From: Symsagittifera roscoffensis
Lineage: Eukaryota; Xenacoelomorpha; Acoela; Convolutidae
Reading direction: 5' to 3'
Length of the DNA: 64,000 bases
Assembly (NCBI RefSeq): GCF_963678635.1
Contig: NC_087069.1
Coordinates: 50,425,892 to 50,489,891, forward strand
Of this stretch, positions 12,228 through 22,851 are shown piece after piece; within the stretch, counting starts at the first letter, position 1, and each line of letters opens with the position of its first letter. A program made the position numbers and the translations under genes. The notes beneath the pieces were generated by a model. The model did not search any database. It saw only the letters and a list, made by a program, of their open reading frames with translations, and had not been told where the DNA came from.

Positions 12228-13970
12228 TAGGGAGGAACTAATTATGGGAAATGGAAACGACATGTTGATTACGATTTTGGGGACTGTTTGGAAGTTGTTG
12301 AGATCATCTCGGTGCCCATTTCCCCACGCGAGTTTGATTAAAGGAGTCACGGAGTGAGTGAGACTGTCACCAGCGAAGGATAAGGACTTGGGGAATCTGA
12401 ATTTGGTGCACAAACTGATCCTACCTCATCGAAAGGAATCGGAGGAAACAACGAGCAAGCTGGATAATTTAGTGAAGAAGGTGGAACCGGATAGTTGTAT
12501 GGACCTAGTGTGTTCAGGTGGAGAGCATTCTTGTGACGGACAATCCTGCGTCATAATACAATCTTTTCAGAAGGAGGAATTATCCACTTAGTTTGGTGAC
12601 ATCACGGAGAAAGAAAAAAGTGAAGTGCAGATAGTGACCGAATGCTATGCGAGCACCACTGTGAACATAGCGACGGCATTGGGATTCTTCTCGAGGATGT
12701 AAAGCTTGCAATGAGTGGAGATGCTAGAGTCCGAGCACCATTTGGTGATGACGTTGAGCGTGGAGTCATGGCCTGGAGTGTTACAAATGGTCCAGAAACA
12801 CATCAGAGGATGGAAGATTGGTCTTGAGGCGGAGATGGGATTTCCCGTGAGTGAAGCCTACAGTTTGCCAATGAATGCGAAGTCTCTAGTGAGATCGGTA
12901 ATGGCCAACCTGTGTGAAAAACACTATGCGTTACACATGGCGATGGTGAAGGCATCCAGTCAGACGGTAAATATTGACAAAGCCTTCTCGATACCCAAGT
13001 GTGTACGCATGGCTCGAATGTCGCATCACTCACATAAACTGTTAAAGAAGATCCTGGGAGCTGTTCCGGGGGACCAAAGAGAGAAACAGAACACGATCGG
13101 GAAAGCGACGAAAATGACGTGACGCATGAGAAAATGATGGAATTTGAACCTCTGTTGGAAGCATCAACCTGAAAGACGGGGAATGCCCAGGCCACTGTCT
13201 GGTAGAGGCAGTATGGTATCCGGAGCATTCGAACCTCTGCTTGTTATGGGACATGGAAGAAATTCGGTCAATCGGGTTACCCGATCATCAGCAGAAGGTC
13301 ACACTTTTTGTGGTGAGCTCGATGCTGCCGTTGCGATGGATTAAGGAAAACGTGACGACACATTGAGAGTCGAGGGCACCAACAGTGGAATCAATTACAA
13401 GCCATTGATTAGGGCCGGAGGCTTGAGTTATTCGAGATGCGTGCAAAATAATCTCTATACCCATGGAGGTGAGACACGTGTGAAGTCGCATAAGATTCTT
13501 CCCATGGTTTTGAGCGACGTTGACGTCATGGGTGTACACGGTGACGAAGGATCACATGAAGAAGCATTAGAATGAGTATTGATTGTTCCTGGCCGAGATA
13601 GGGCCGGAAGCTTTCAAGAGACCCTTGCTAACCCATCGCAATGCGATAACCACGGGTTGGAAAAGAGTTGGTAGAGTGTCTCGAGATAACACCGAAGCGA
13701 GCGAACCGAAATTGGGGGAGGACATGGTGAGGAACGTGAGCCTAAGCTTGCTCAATTCGTTTTGCGTGAATAGGGAATCTAAAGTGAAGGGTCTGCCGAA
13801 TCAGGCGAAAAAGTTACACGAGCAAAAGGAATGGATGCGGGTCTAAGAACAGCTGAAGGCATGGGAAGAGATCGTAATCAGTTCCAATGACAAAGAAGAA
13901 CTGGCAAGGCAGATTACGATGTCGAGTGTGTCAGGACCCAGTACCTCAAGGACAAGAGACACGAATTAAG
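12228..13970 (+). pseudogene. Remnant of the third ORF (C-terminal part) of the giant element, left palindrome arm
   Basis: Plus-strand translation in shifting frames matches the C-terminal third of the large downstream ORF of the giant element (20258-22839, minus). Shared words include the Cys-rich segment near 12480-12560 (DSCMDLVCSGG here, GSCLAEVCGLEG there), AFSIPKCVRMARMS near 12980-13020 and FKRPLLTHRNAITT near 13600-13650. The frame is broken several times and part of the 5' side is rearranged relative to the right arm. The end near 13970 is followed by 3'-untranslated and LTR-like sequence, in the same order as in the giant element. It is a dead copy from a diverged relative rather than from the main element itself. 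Confidence 0.8.
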
Positions 13971-14340
13971 GAGGGTGTTTAGGGATTGGTTCTTGAACCG
14001 TGAGCGGGAGAAAGAAAAAGGGGCTTGACTTTGAAAAAGGACCTACTATATAAATCAAACTGCTCCATGACATTTTTTTAATGGGCAAACAAAAAAAATT
14101 TAATGATAGCTTATAAAGCGGAAATTCAGGGTGCAGGTGTATGCAGAATTTGATTGCTGTTTAGCAAAAATGTGACAACTTTGCCTGGCTGCTCTGAATT
14201 TTGGGGTGTAGATAAAGTTAAATCTGCTGCAAACTTCTGCAAATGACCACTGGCACTGTATCTTGAGACGCACTCAATATTCTGGGGGCTAACTGACAGA
14301 AAGCGACACGCGATGAGGACATCGATCTTGAGTCCGGGGA
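13971..14340 (+). other. 3'-untranslated remnant of the left palindrome arm
   Basis: This AT-rich stretch follows the broken ORF and runs up to a GGGGAGTATG polypurine-like site at about 14336-14345. It corresponds, inverted, to 15501-15934. No open frame of note is present. Confidence 0.6.
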
Positions 14341-15500
14341 GTATGAGCCCATCGGTCATATTTGGAAGTTTGATCTTGAGAAAACGTTTAGTCTTGATTT
14401 TGTGGTGAAATATAATTTTTCAAAATTTCGATGTGAGCATGTCATGCTCAAGACTCTCGCGACAACTGAAAAACTTTAAAAAAAAGATCAGAAGAACCGG
14501 ACTAGAATCGCGCGAAAGTAGTAAAAAAAAAAGCAGCGGGAATTTGCTATTCGCAATTTTTGATATATATTTCGAACGAGGGTAAAGGGAAGATGGCAAG
14601 TGATTGCGATTGGAGAAGAAAGAAAATGGAGTAGACCAGAGTGAACCTTCGATGGAAAGGTGGACAGCTGAATCTGCCCAAAAAATAGGTCCTATAACCA
14701 TTGGTTCAAGAGTCCGTGACACTAACTCTTGTGTTTTTCCACCTCAAGCGGTCGGAGTCAATTCGGTTCACTTGCGACATGAGACTAAAACCCGCAATTC
14801 ACATTGAAGGCCACTACCAAATTACCCCCCCACTCTAGAAAATAAGAACGCCCCAGACTCAGGTCTCAAAATACCCAAATATAAACAGGGCCGGAACCTA
14901 ATGTATAGATACTTTTTAGTAGACAGTGCACCTTTTATCCATTTCAGATGGATCAACCTAAAACCCTCCCTAGCTCAACATAACAATAAAGAACACATTC
15001 AAGAAACTTTAATTGAGTTTTTACATACCGACACGACTTCTATTATCAAGTGACTAAATTAATAAGCAAATCTAGAATTAATCCAGTAATAAAGTTTAAC
15101 TCAAGAAGTTTGAAATAAGCAAGTTTTAACTCGAGAAACTGGTTTTTGATATGGACTATTGGCAGCTTCAGCTGTCACCTTTCCACCGAGTGTTCACTCT
15201 GTTCCAATCTAATTTAATTCTTCTCCAATCACGATCACTTTCTGTCTTCTGCCAGGAATAACACAGCTCTACTCTTGTTCGAATTAATTATTAGAAATTG
15301 CAAAAAGCAATTTCCCGCTGCTATTTTGACTACTTTCTCGCAAATGAAGTTCAATTCTTCTCATCTTATCGAATGTGTTTTTAATTGTCGAGAGTAAATT
15401 GAGCATGACATGCTCAATTCCATTTTTTGAAAAATAGCATATCACCACAAAATCAATACTAAATTTTTCTCAAGGTCAAACTTCCAGAATTGACCGAATG
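14341..15500. repeat. Inverted LTR-like sequences forming the centre of the palindrome
   Basis: Starting at 14341 on the plus strand and at 15500 on the minus strand, the two arms read the same kind of sequence. Each has a polypurine-like GGGGAGTATG and then an LTR-like start resembling the TGTGACATTCG terminus of the giant element. They also share a GAGCATGTCATGCTCAA element, a GCGGGAATTTGC-type segment and a GATTGGAGAAGAA segment. The arms pair down to about 14720 and 15130. The loop between them carries, on the minus strand, a diverged copy of the block found at 18260-18690. The order (ORF remnant, 3' region, polypurine-like site, LTR-like sequence) indicates the 3' ends of two convergent elements. 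Confidence 0.7.
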
Positions 15501-15934
15501 GCACATACTCCCCGAACTCCAGATCGATGGCTTCGTCGCGTGTCGCCGTCTGTCAGTGAGCCCCCCGAAAGTTGAGAGCGTCTAAAGATACAGTGCCAAC
15601 TATTATTTACAAAATTTTGCAGCAGATTTAACTTTATCTACAGCCCAAATTTCACAACCATGCAAAGTTCTCACATCATTTCTAAACAGAAATCAACATA
15701 CACCTGCACCCTGAATTTACCGCTTTGTAAGATATCGGTACAATTTCTCTTGTTTTGTTAATTCAGAAAATTGCTATGCAGCATTTTGATTTATATAGTA
15801 GATATGGAGTATTAGAAACAATAATTTTTCATAAAATTTTCTTTTCTGTGCCCTCAGATTTCATCTTATTTCACACTCAAGCCCCTTTTTCTTCCCCCGC
15901 TCATGCCTCAAGAACCAATTCCTGAACACCCTCT
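15501..15934 (-). other. 3'-untranslated remnant of the right palindrome arm
   Basis: Inverted counterpart of 13971-14340, with recognisable shared segments such as CAGATTTAACTTTATCTACA and the ACACCTGCACCCTGAATTT stretch. It lies between the broken ORF to its right and the LTR-like sequence to its left. No gene is seen. Confidence 0.6.
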
Positions 15935-17670
15935 TCAGTTCGTGCCCCTTGTCCTCGAAGTACTGGGTCGTGACACACTCGACCTCGTAATCTGCCTTGC
16001 CCTTTCTTCTTCGTCATCGGAACTGATTACGATCTCTTCCCATGCCTTCAGCTGCTCATAAGCCCGCATCCAATCCCTTTGCTCTTGTAATCTTTTCGCC
16101 TGATTCGGCAGACCCTTCACTTTAGATTACTTTTTCAAGCAAAAGAAATTGTGCAAACTCAGGCTCACGTTCTTCGCTAACTCGTCCTCCAATATCGATT
16201 CCCTCGCTCTGGTGTTTTCTCGAGACACTCTACCAACTCTTTTCAAACGCGTGGTTATCGCATTGCGACGGGTTAGCAAGGGTCTCTTGAAAACTTCCGG
16301 GCCAATCTCGGCCAGGAACTGCCGATACTTTTTCTGATGCTTCTTCATGTGATCCTTCGTCACCGTGTACAACCAAGACTTCAACGTCGCTCGAAACCAT
16401 GGGAAGAATCTTATACGACTCCACACGGGCCTCACCTCCATGGGTATAGAGATTATTTTGCACGCATCTCAAATAACTCAAGCCTCCGGCCCTAATCAAT
16501 GGCTTGTAATTGATTCCACTGTTGGTGCCCTCGACTCTCAATGTGTCGTCACGTTTTCCTTAATCCATCGCAACGCCCGCATCGAGCTCACCGCGAAAAG
16601 GTTGAACTTCTGCTGATGGTCGGGTAACCCGATTGACCGAATTTCCTTCACGTCCCATATCAAGCAGAGGTTCGAATTCTCCAAATACCAAACTGCCTGC
16701 GCCAGATAGTGGCATGGGCATTACCCGTGTGTCAGGTTGATACTCCGGAGATTGCGTTCTCCCGAAGTTTCCAACAGAGTTTCGAACTCCATCTTTTTCT
16801 CATGTGTCACGTCATTTTCTTCCATGGCTCTATTCATCGCTTTCCCGATCGTGTTCTGTCTCCCGATATTACTCGTGTTTTCGCTTTCTAAGCTCAAGAG
16901 TTCCTCCCTCCAAGATCTCACTCAAGTTGTCTCTTTGATCCCCCGGCACAACTCCCAGGATCTTCTTTAACAGTCTATGTGAGTGATGCGACATTTGAGG
17001 CAGGCGTACACACTTGGGTATCGAGAAGGCCTTATCAATTAATACCCTCTGGCTGGATGTCTCCACCATCGCCATGTGTAACACAGGTTGGCCATTACCG
17101 ATCCCAGCAGAGACTTCGCATTCATTGGCAAGTTGTAGGCTTCACTCACGGGAAATCCCATCTCCGCCTCAAGACCAATCTTTCATCCTCTGATATGTTT
17201 CTGGACCATTTGTAACACTTCAAGCCATGACTCCACGCTCAACGCCGTCAACAAATGGTGCTCGGACTCTATTATCTACAGTGATTGCAAGCTGCACATC
17301 CTCGAGAAGAATCCCAATGCCGTCGCTATGTTCACAGTAATGTCACCCAATCCGTAATCAACATGTCGCTTCTGTTTCCTATCTTTAGTTCCACCCTTTT
17401 GTTTGAGCGCGGCACGCTGATCACCTCTGGCATTTTCTCAAGTAACAGACCTAGTCCTTGCCTTTCCCTTTCCGTCGGGTCAATCTCAATGATTTTCTCC
17501 GTCCTAACAATTCCGCCACCTCAAAGTTCAACTAGGCATTTCCGGCCTCTGAATCCAAGAAAGTGAAGAAAGCTATTCGCATCACTCCAGACACATTTCG
17601 ATACTCTCCTCGTTCTTTGAGCATCGAATAGTCTTCTGCTCGGGCGAAATTACGATGCACGTCATGCCCC
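15935..17670 (-). pseudogene. Remnant of the third ORF (C-terminal part) of the giant element, right palindrome arm
   Basis: Minus-strand translation in shifting frames matches the same C-terminal region as the left arm. It includes WSRIRFFPWFRATLKSWLY and FKRPLLTRRNAITT (16441 to about 16250), AFSIPKCVRLPQMS (about 17030) and a final acidic DDEEERARQ segment near 15960-16000. The right arm begins further upstream in the ORF than the left arm: a VSGVMRIAF-type stretch near 17570-17620 corresponds to VSGIIGIAY in the main element. It also has a deletion relative to the left arm near 17330-17345. The open pieces are short, so no protein is likely made. Confidence 0.8.
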
Positions 17671-17712
17671 TCCTCGAATTTCTTGTTGTAGAACCTTCGT
17701 TCATTCAGATGT

Positions 17713-18259
17713 TAATTAAATTCAACTCAAGACATAATCGGGAAGCTAAAAGTTTATATAAAAGAGTTTCAGTTCAACTCCCGATACCCCTCCGGATTCT
17801 TGAATCCGCTGAAATAAGACCCTTTTCTTCCTTCCGGAAGGCTGGTTTTCCACCCTTCACCGTTGTTGCAAACGGCCTTGCAACTATTGTAGCGACACAA
17901 AAGTTGCGATTCGGAACGGTCTCTGCTAATTCTGCTTTTCTCCGATTCTGATTCTTTATTTTCTTGTAGTGATCTTCGTCGCAACTATTGTTGTTCTGAT
18001 TTCATTCTGGCTTTCTTCCAAAATGGCCGTTTTTGACGTTTCTCAGAATTATTACGTCATCACTTCGAGATTCTAAAATTTCAAAATACCAGAATATCTT
18101 GACCTTCACCGTTTGACTATTCGTCCCAATAACGTTGTTAATCTCTTAAAACCGTCAATTCGAAAGGTTAGCTGCTAAAATTTTGAATTCACCAAATCTG
18201 CAGTTTTGTCCATTCTGGTCGAATGTCACAATTTTCGTTCATTCTGGTCGAATGTCACA
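17713..18259 (-). repeat. Truncated LTR fragment, diverged subfamily (LTR-B)
   Basis: This matches the inner half of the giant element's LTR (42565-43103) from the AATTAAATTCAA segment through the CCTCCGGATTCTTGAATCC segment and the TTGCAACTATTG repeats to the GAATGTCACA terminus. Divergence is clearly higher than between the two LTRs of the main element. The terminal 29 bp are present twice (18212-18240 and 18241-18259 onward). The left part of the LTR is missing. Confidence 0.75.
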
Positions 18260-18690
18260 TTATTTCTCAAGTTAAAACTCATTTCCTTTGCTGGAATTCG
18301 TTAATTGCAAACTTCTTGAGTTAGAAATTAATTACCTTTAAGGCTAGAGTTGCTGATTAACTTAGTTACTCCAATTCTCGAGTGTGCTGGTATCAAAGTT
18401 CCACTGTCTAATAAAAAGTAACTTTACGGAATGTTCCGACCCTGTTTTTAACGGCTTTCGCATATTTTGGGTTTTTAAGAGACCTAAGTAATGGACGTTC
18501 TTATTTTCTAGAGTTGGGGGTGGGTATTTTGGTAGTGGCCTTTAAGCTGTAACGAGGGTTTTAGTCTCATGTCGCAAGTGAACCGAATTGGCTCCGACCG
18601 TTCGAGTTAGAAAAACACAAGAGATAGTGTCCCTGACTCTTGAGCCAATGGATATAGGGCGTATTTTTCTTTAACCTCATATGTGACTTA
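18260..18690. repeat. 430-bp repeat block linked to the LTR family
   Basis: This block begins with TTCTCAAGTTAAAACTC, contains GTTGGGGGTGGGTATTTTGG and ends in CTCATATGTGACTTA. It is nearly identical to 49529-49957, where it also follows an LTR-B end, and is present inverted and more diverged in the palindrome loop (14690-15140). It may be the distal part of a related LTR. No open frame is supported. Confidence 0.65.
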
Positions 18691-19436
18691 ACTGAATTAC
18701 ATGCAAAGATAGTGAGCTCATGGCTGGGTCTCAGTATCCCCAGACCACGAGGTCACTCCTAAAAACAGGGCTACTACTTATTATATTACTATTGTTTTTG
18801 CTCAGTAGATAAAAATCATCATCTCCATCGAAGATGGATCAACCCTTTCCCCCCCAACTCTTAGCACCTCATCCTTGTCAAAACTAATCCAAATATCAAT
18901 TAAATTCAAGTCAGGACATGACAGGATGCTAAAAGTTCACACGAGTCAATAAAAGTTTTTCCGTCCCGAGACCCTTCCGGATTCTTGAATCTGGTGAATC
19001 AAGCTCCTTATGTTCGATTCCACGATAACACGGTAGGCTGGTTTCCACCCTTCACCGTTGCTCTCAACGGCCTTGCAACTATTGTAGCAGCACAATAGTT
19101 GCAACTCGGAACGTTCTCTGTAATTCGTTGTCGTCTTCTTCAATTTCGATTTCCTCAATTTCGATAAAGTTGTTCTCGTCAGCGCAACTAATGTTGTTGT
19201 TGTGTTCTTTCTCTCGTTTTTTGTTAAAAATGGCCATTTCAGCATTTCTCAGAAATGTTACGTCATCACTTCGAAAATTTAAAATTTTAAAATACGGGAA
19301 TATCCTGACCTTCACCGTTCTGCCAATCATCCGAATAACGTCGTTAATCCCTCAAAATCATCAACTCGGAAGGTTCACTGCTAAAATTTCGAAGTCTGCA
19401 GAGATTGCATTTTGGCCATTCTGGTCGAATGTCACA
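18688..19436 (-). repeat. 3' LTR of the giant element, truncated at its outer end
   Basis: It starts (on the minus strand) with TGTGACATTCGACC directly after the polypurine tract and is collinear with 42345-43103. The outer 189 bp, equivalent to 42156-42344, are replaced by the 430-bp repeat block ending at 18690. The junction has a TTAA overlap, which suggests recombination or a deletion. Short open stretches inside it, rich in Ser-Ile-Ser, are present in both LTRs and have no coding signature. Confidence 0.88.
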
Positions 19437-19446
19437 TACTCCCCGG
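19437..19446 (-). promoter_or_regulatory. Polypurine tract for plus-strand DNA priming
   Basis: On the minus strand CCGGGGAGTA lies directly before the TGTGACATTCG start of the 3' LTR, which is where a polypurine tract primes second-strand synthesis. Similar GGGGAGTATG sequences sit at the same place in both palindrome arms (about 14336 and 15510), supporting its function across the family. Confidence 0.65.
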
Positions 19447-20257
19447 ACAGTCCGGTCAATGTCCTCATTGAATCGCGCAATATTCGTAAAATGGTTACAG
19501 TGTCATCGAACAGAATTTACAAAATGCACGAAATTAGTTTTATCCACGTCACATCGACTCACTGCAGAATATAAATGGCATCATACTACATCACTATAGC
19601 CTTCAAATTCTTTCATTAATCTGCACATTGAGGATATGACTTAAGATAAAACATTTTTTCTGACTTCCAGTGTCAATGTCCCGATTAGAACTTTTTCTCC
19701 TAGATTTAAAAGGTGTTGGCTTGCAGGACAGTCCTGCCAACCAACAAGCTAAAATTATCCTACTATGCTCCTTCCCTTCGGAAATCTTGCTTGTTTATTG
19801 TCCTGAATATTAAAACTAAGAAACTTTGTGGTTAGAAAGAACAATGAAACAATCTCCCTCTTCAAGAGATTACTCAAGCCTTCCATGTCACCACAAAGTG
19901 ATCAGTCTTCCTAAGTGATTAAAAACAATCATGCAGGCTGGAATATTTAAATATACTCTTCCCTCAAGCCTTTCTAAATAAATAATAAGTGAGTGTCTCT
20001 AAAGCCACTTCAACTAAAATCAAAATGCAAATTTATAAATGCAACAATTTCAAAACTCAACTAAATGTTTCAGTTTCCAATTACAACTTGGTTGCTTGGT
20101 TTCTCACTTGAGTTTTTCACACACATAAAACAATTCTGAGTTTTAAGCTTTCTTTATCACTCCTTTGTTCTCTTCTTTTTTCGTCGTTTAGAAGTTCTAA
20201 AACTTCTAAATTCTTCTAATTTTCTTTCTTGTTGCCTCTTGTTTTCTCGACCATTCA
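19447..20257 (-). other. 3' untranslated region of the giant element
   Basis: About 810 bp lie between the end of the third ORF and the polypurine tract. The region is AT-rich, with pyrimidine-rich stretches on the plus strand. I find no open frame, conserved motif or inserted element in it. Confidence 0.6.
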
Positions 20258-20536
20258 TCAATGTTCCATTTCTTCCTCCTGTGATACTGACTCCGCACTT
20301 TCGGTTTCCGTGTCTTGTAGCACGTCATTGGCTATCCTGACGCTGTTGGAAGCCGTCCTCCAACACTTCTGCTCTTCTACCCTCTGTTTACAACAAGGTA
20401 GAGGATCCACGTTGGATTCTCTGTTTCTGCAGAAACTGTTGTGGAGACACAACGTCACGTTTCTCTCCAAATCTTCTTTCAGCATCTCTGCCTTCTCATT
20501 TCCACTACGCTCACTCGTCCTGGAAATTCTTTTCAC
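20258..20536 (-). pseudogene. Third ORF, final C-terminal segment (after a frameshift)
   Basis: A 92-codon segment continues the third ORF after a frame change near 20.54 kb. Its SFCRNRESNVDPLP stretch aligns with SFCVNRESKVKGLP of the left palindrome arm and with the equivalent region of the right arm, which shows that it belongs to the same protein. The tail is acidic, rich in Glu and Ser (TETESAESVSQEEEMEH), and ends at a normal stop. No domain is recognised. Confidence 0.7.
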
Positions 20537-21461
20537 AGCGGTGAGCGGTGGTCACTGCATTCCGATGCGTCACGAAAGCTCGCTTGAAAGCCCCTGCTCC
20601 AATGTCCAGCTGATATTCACTGTACACTCTGCCGTGCTTCGACATATGCTTTTTCGCATACTCGTACAACCATGCAGTCATGTTAGCTCTGAACCATGGC
20701 ATCAATCGTTTCCTCGCCCATATCTTCTTCACTTCCATCGGAATGTTTAGAACTTTGCACATTGTCTCAAAAAGATCTAAATCTTTTAGACAATCTAACT
20801 TCCGCAACTGTTCCCTCGTCGGTGCCTCCTGTCTATTATTCTCTCTCACATGAGCTTCCAGCCATCGTATCGCCATCATAACTCCCACTATCACTATTGT
20901 TACGGGCTGTGATGAATCCGGTAAACCCATGGAGAGCAGCTCTCCAGAGTCCCAGATCAACATCAGATTACTACGCTTGGGATACCACCAGGTCTGCAGC
21001 AAGCAGTGGCAAGGAAACTCGTCATGCGTTAACATGATGCTCCTCCAATTACGTTTTCCCGAAGCTTCCAGTAATGGCTCCACTTCCATCATCACTCGGT
21101 GGATTTCATCATTCTCATCTACTGCATTGTAATCTGTGACAGTTGATCCTCTCTGTTTCTGTTTCTCAAAGTCACTGAAGTTCCCGCTCACATATCCCAT
21201 GAACTTCTTTCCTAGTATTGACTCCAACTCCTCTTTGGTTCTCTCTGGAACTGCTGAGAACATCTTACATAGTAACTCGTAAGACTTTTCAGACATTCTC
21301 GCCAATCTCACACACTTTGGCACTGAGAAGGCTTGATCCACAATCGTTCTTGTACTCTTCACGTCCACAGCCACGAAATGTACAGGGTATCTGCTCTTGC
21401 ACATTGGAGCCAACGTTGAACCCACCAAATATCGTGCTCCTGATGGTCCAATAAGTTTCAC
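20511..21461 (-). pseudogene. Third ORF, segment between two frameshifts
   Basis: This is a 316-codon open stretch. Its first residues overlap the preceding segment in another frame. The alignment with the palindrome arms continues without a gap across the overlap, so a frameshift near 21.46-21.48 kb in this copy is the simplest explanation. Recognisable family words are AFSVPKCVRLARMS, RKRLMPWFRANMTAWLYEY and FKRAFVTHRNAVTT, all present in the arms. A hydrophobic PVTIVIVGVMMAI stretch is present but is too isolated to call a membrane anchor. I recognise no known domain. It ends at a premature stop near 20511, with homology continuing in the next frame. Confidence 0.7.
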
Positions 21462-22851
21462 TGTGTCTGATGTTCATTTCTGTCTCGATTGCTTCCCTCC
21501 ATTTCCCTAAGTATTTCTGCTCAGTCTGCAGAACTCCTGGGAACACTTCTACGCTGATGGCTGTGACCATCTCATGTTTCTGTTCTAGATTCAATAGTGA
21601 CTCTAAAGAACCAAACATGCTGTAGAATCCTAGTGCAGTCACTAGATTCACATCGGTTCCTCCATGGCAATCTGCTATCAGTTCCGTCTCTGTTCTTGCT
21701 TTCATCACTACATTTCCAAACAATACAGTCAATTGCTTGTGTTGTTTCTCCAGGGTTTTCACACAGTCTAGACCTCCACAAACGTGACCCTCCAGTCCAC
21801 AGACTTCCGCCAGACAGCTACCAGGTTTGACCCAGTCTTCTGGTCCCCAGCCAGGCAACTCTACTTTATCTTCTCCGTTGCTCTTAGAGGCTGTTATCAT
21901 CACATTATATATGATGTTGAGATCACGCAGGTTACAGTCTGCATTCAGTTCCCTCTGTACGTCTTGTGTCGCCCGTAATATTGAGTCAGCGTTGGGACTA
22001 GGACACCATGATGGCCTCATCAATTCCCACACTGCCATCAAGCTCGTTCTCAGTAATTCATCTGAGAATCCCAACCAAAACTCCACTCTCTTGTCGGATT
22101 TTGGTACTGAAGGTGCAGTCACCTCCTCTTCCAAGACCAACCCCAATTTGGCCTGTGGATTGTTAACGCTCTTAGTCGTCACAATTCTGGACGTCCAGAA
22201 TCTTAGTAACACCGCCTGCTCATAATCAAAGAAGCAATCGCGTATGTCTTCACTCAGGAAAGGATTGTACGCTATCCCTATAATCCCGGACACATAGCTA
22301 TATGACTTCTTCTTGATCGGTCCACAGTACTCACTGGATTTCGGCAATGCTCCCATAGATTCTTTAGTGAGTCTCAACTCCTTGTTTGAGAATCTCCTGA
22401 TCTCGTCTATCTTTTTCATGGGTTCCAATTCCTCAGGTTCTTTCATGTTTACCCTCATCGGTTTACTTTGCTGCATATCCAGCATTGCTAGTAAGAACAT
22501 GGCTTTCGTTCGCTTATCGCCTTCCCTCAACATTTTAACACAAGTGCTTAATGCAGGTACTGAAATCTGCTCTATCAGGAATCGAATGAAACAGAGAGCG
22601 TCTCTCCGCTTTGCACACGCTACTGCTGCTCCCTCCTGGACTATCAGATCCCTCAGATTCGTCATAAGGAAAACTTTTTCCTCTTTTGATCTCTTCCTTT
22701 CTTCTGAATCATATTCTTCGCGAGTCAGTCCCATCATGCACCAAGCAAACCTGAGTTGTAACTCTGTTCTTACGTAAGGTACTGCCACGAGAGCATGTAT
22801 TCTTGGCGTAGTCCTCATTTCTTCTTCGAAATACCTCAATACTACTGCTTT
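21289..22851 (-). pseudogene. Third ORF, segment after the in-frame TAG
   Basis: This segment is in the same reading frame as the two preceding ones; only the TAG at 22852-22854 separates it. It has about 520 codons. A Cys-rich stretch (SCLAEVCGLEGHVCGGLDC, near 21780-21835) is conserved in the left palindrome arm, so it may be a small structural or metal-binding region. The region around VSGIIGIAYNPFLSEDIRD is conserved in the right arm. There is no convincing match to a named family. The upstream boundary has no ATG, so it is not an independent gene. Confidence 0.7.

Noticed and set aside
12803-13539. Minus-strand open stretches in the left palindrome arm
   Set aside because: The plus strand aligns with the third ORF of the giant element; the minus-strand stretches are shadows.
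19128-19574. Plus-strand open stretch beginning MSSSSISISS, also at 42794-43159
   Set aside because: It lies inside the LTRs on the antisense strand and differs in length between the two copies; no coding signature.
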